This document shows positions 8,722 to 9,610 of a DNA stretch of 9,610 nt, piece after piece. Both the position numbers and the translations under genes were made by a program. Under the pieces are notes generated by a model, which was not told the origin of the DNA, made no database searches, and worked only from the letters and a program-made list of their open reading frames with translations. How positions within the stretch are numbered: the first letter of the stretch is position 1; every line of letters starts with the position of its first letter. This DNA is from Vibrio madracius (GTDB lineage Bacteria; Pseudomonadota; Gammaproteobacteria; Enterobacterales; Vibrionaceae): positions 1 to 9,610 of the forward strand of contig ASHK01000155.1 of NCBI GenBank assembly GCA_000695745.1, read 5' to 3'.

Positions 8722-8737
8722 TGTGATCAATCTCTCA
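8722..8737. promoter_or_regulatory. CRP-like site between btuF and yadS
   Basis: TGTGA-TCAATC-TCTCA matches nine of ten bases of the CRP half-sites TGTGA-N6-TCACA. It lies just past the btuF stop codon. On the minus strand a -10-like TAAAAT (8678-8683) follows, which would put the site centre roughly 58 bp before a predicted start, near the class I distance. No good -35 element is present. It could give yadS its own cAMP-controlled promoter, but one site matching a short consensus can arise by chance. Confidence 0.35.
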
Positions 8738-8738
8738 A

Positions 8739-9559
8739 TTATTGTTGGGTTCTTACCTGATCAAGATACTGACAGACCTGTTGTATGGCAAGAAGCGTTC
8801 TTGGAGTAGGTCTGTTAAGCCAATCTGAGGTCAAAGACCAGATATGATGTTGGCTAACCGCAGGTAGTTCCTGCTGCCAATGTTGCCACATAGTGCCATT
8901 CTTTATCGCATGTTCTGAAGTAAAGATGGCTTGAGGTTGACGAACAATGACTTGTTCAGGGCTGACTTGTGGGTAAGGTGCTTTGCTATCGGCAAAAATG
9001 TTTTTACCGCCGCAAAATTCAAACACCTCACTCGGCCAACTGCCTTGAGCTAAGGTGATAATTGGTTTTTCACTGAGCTGGTAAAAGTAGCGAACGGGGT
9101 TTCAGTATCATACTTTTGCTTTAGCTGCGCTAATCCGTGGCGAAATTGTTGAGCTGCATTGAGGCCAATGGACGGGTCATCGGCATATTGGCTTAACTTT
9201 TCAATATTAGAGGCGATATCATCAAGAGTTTTGGTTTGCGAATAGAACAGGTTAAAGCCCAGCTTTTCCAATTTTTCCACCTCACGCGCAGGATTTCCAG
9301 CAGGCCAGACAAGAATGAGATCGGGCTGCATAGCCACGATACGTTCCAACTTAATACCTTGGTAATTGGCAACGCGTTCTAACTTTTTCGCTTGCTCGGG
9401 ATAGTCACTGTATTCACTGACCGCGATAATTTTATCGCCAAGTCCAGCAGCATAAGCCAGTTCTGTAGTATGAGGCGCTAAACTGATAATACGTTTTGTG
9501 TCCGCTAGGGCTTGGTGTGTCGCAAAAAAAGTAATGACAAGTATCAGCCAATTCTTCAT
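8739..9559 (-). CDS. btuF: Vitamin B12-binding periplasmic protein BtuF, with one single-base frame break
   Basis: BtuF is the periplasmic binding protein that delivers cobalamin to the BtuCD ABC transporter. Residues 1-19 are a Sec signal peptide ([19 protein letters not shown]) ending in an Ala-X-Ala cleavage site. Family motifs follow: [31 protein letters not shown], then [18 protein letters not shown] and LTSDWL. The Glu residues equivalent to E. coli Glu72 and Glu202, which dock on BtuC, are kept, as is Trp85; Trp66 and Trp196 become Tyr. The frame breaks near 9092 (residue ~156): ETPF should continue [17 protein letters not shown], and one extra base, probably a C, restores it. The repaired length is 273, against 266 in E. 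coli. The start at 9559 is secure: an in-frame TAG lies at 9608-9610 with no other start codon between. AAAGG stands about 11 bp ahead. Confidence 0.95.
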
Positions 9560-9610
9560 GAAATTAGAAACCTTTATGAATGTTGAACATGACCAGGCTT
9601 TGTATGACTA

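Noticed and set aside
8639..8738. Riboswitch (glycine or cobalamin) upstream of yadS
   Set aside because: The gap is only about 110 bp, shows no conserved riboswitch core, and has no multi-stem layout.
9560..9610. 3' end of another minus-strand gene upstream of btuF
   Set aside because: Two frames are open from the window edge for 11 and 14 codons (stops at 9574-9576 and 9564-9566), but this is too short to recognise a protein. A neighbour probably exists, but the sequence cannot support naming it.
1..9610. Mobile elements, CRISPR arrays, phage or defence genes
   Set aside because: No transposase, integrase, direct repeat array or terminal repeats were found; all eight genes are ordinary chromosomal families.

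Overview
The window is an ordinary chromosomal stretch of a gammaproteobacterium, most likely a Vibrio or close relative. Protein sequences sit close to their Escherichia coli counterparts but with consistent differences, base composition is moderate, and the btuF-yadS neighbourhood known from E. coli is kept. The genus is inferred from the feel of the sequence, not proven.

Layout. On the plus strand, positions 1-4072 hold the 3' part of carA and all of carB, the two subunits of carbamoyl-phosphate synthase (arginine and pyrimidine synthesis). A strong intrinsic terminator follows at 4124-4149. A plus-strand gene for a TSUP (TauE/SafE, YfcA-like) membrane transporter spans 4261-5038. It runs tail-to-tail into a minus-strand cluster transcribed modF -> WrbA-like flavodoxin -> LysR regulator (7906 down to 4968). 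The ends of the transporter and lysR genes overlap by 71 bp. Further right on the minus strand are btuF (periplasmic vitamin B12-binding protein, 9559-8739) and yadS (TRIC/UPF0126 membrane protein, 8629-8022). A long hairpin separates yadS from modF.

The most striking property is technical. Six of the eight genes are broken by frameshifts: carB twice, the transporter twice, and lysR, the flavodoxin, yadS and btuF once each. Every break is repaired by adding one base on the coding strand, and nearly all of them can be placed in a short homopolymer. Such a uniform one-base-loss pattern, including two hits in carB, points to homopolymer undercalling in the underlying reads rather than real gene decay. 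I therefore annotate each as one full-length gene with a stated break point.

Biologically, the points worth a second look are: a ModF-type double ABC ATPase in which both halves of one composite ATP site look degenerate while the other site is canonical; an intrinsic terminator for the transporter that lies inside the opposing lysR coding region; a near-perfect hairpin after yadS whose only flaw is one bulged base; and a CRP-like site between btuF and yadS. I found no CRISPR array, insertion sequence, tRNA, rRNA, prophage or defence genes, and nothing I would call a new multi-gene system.
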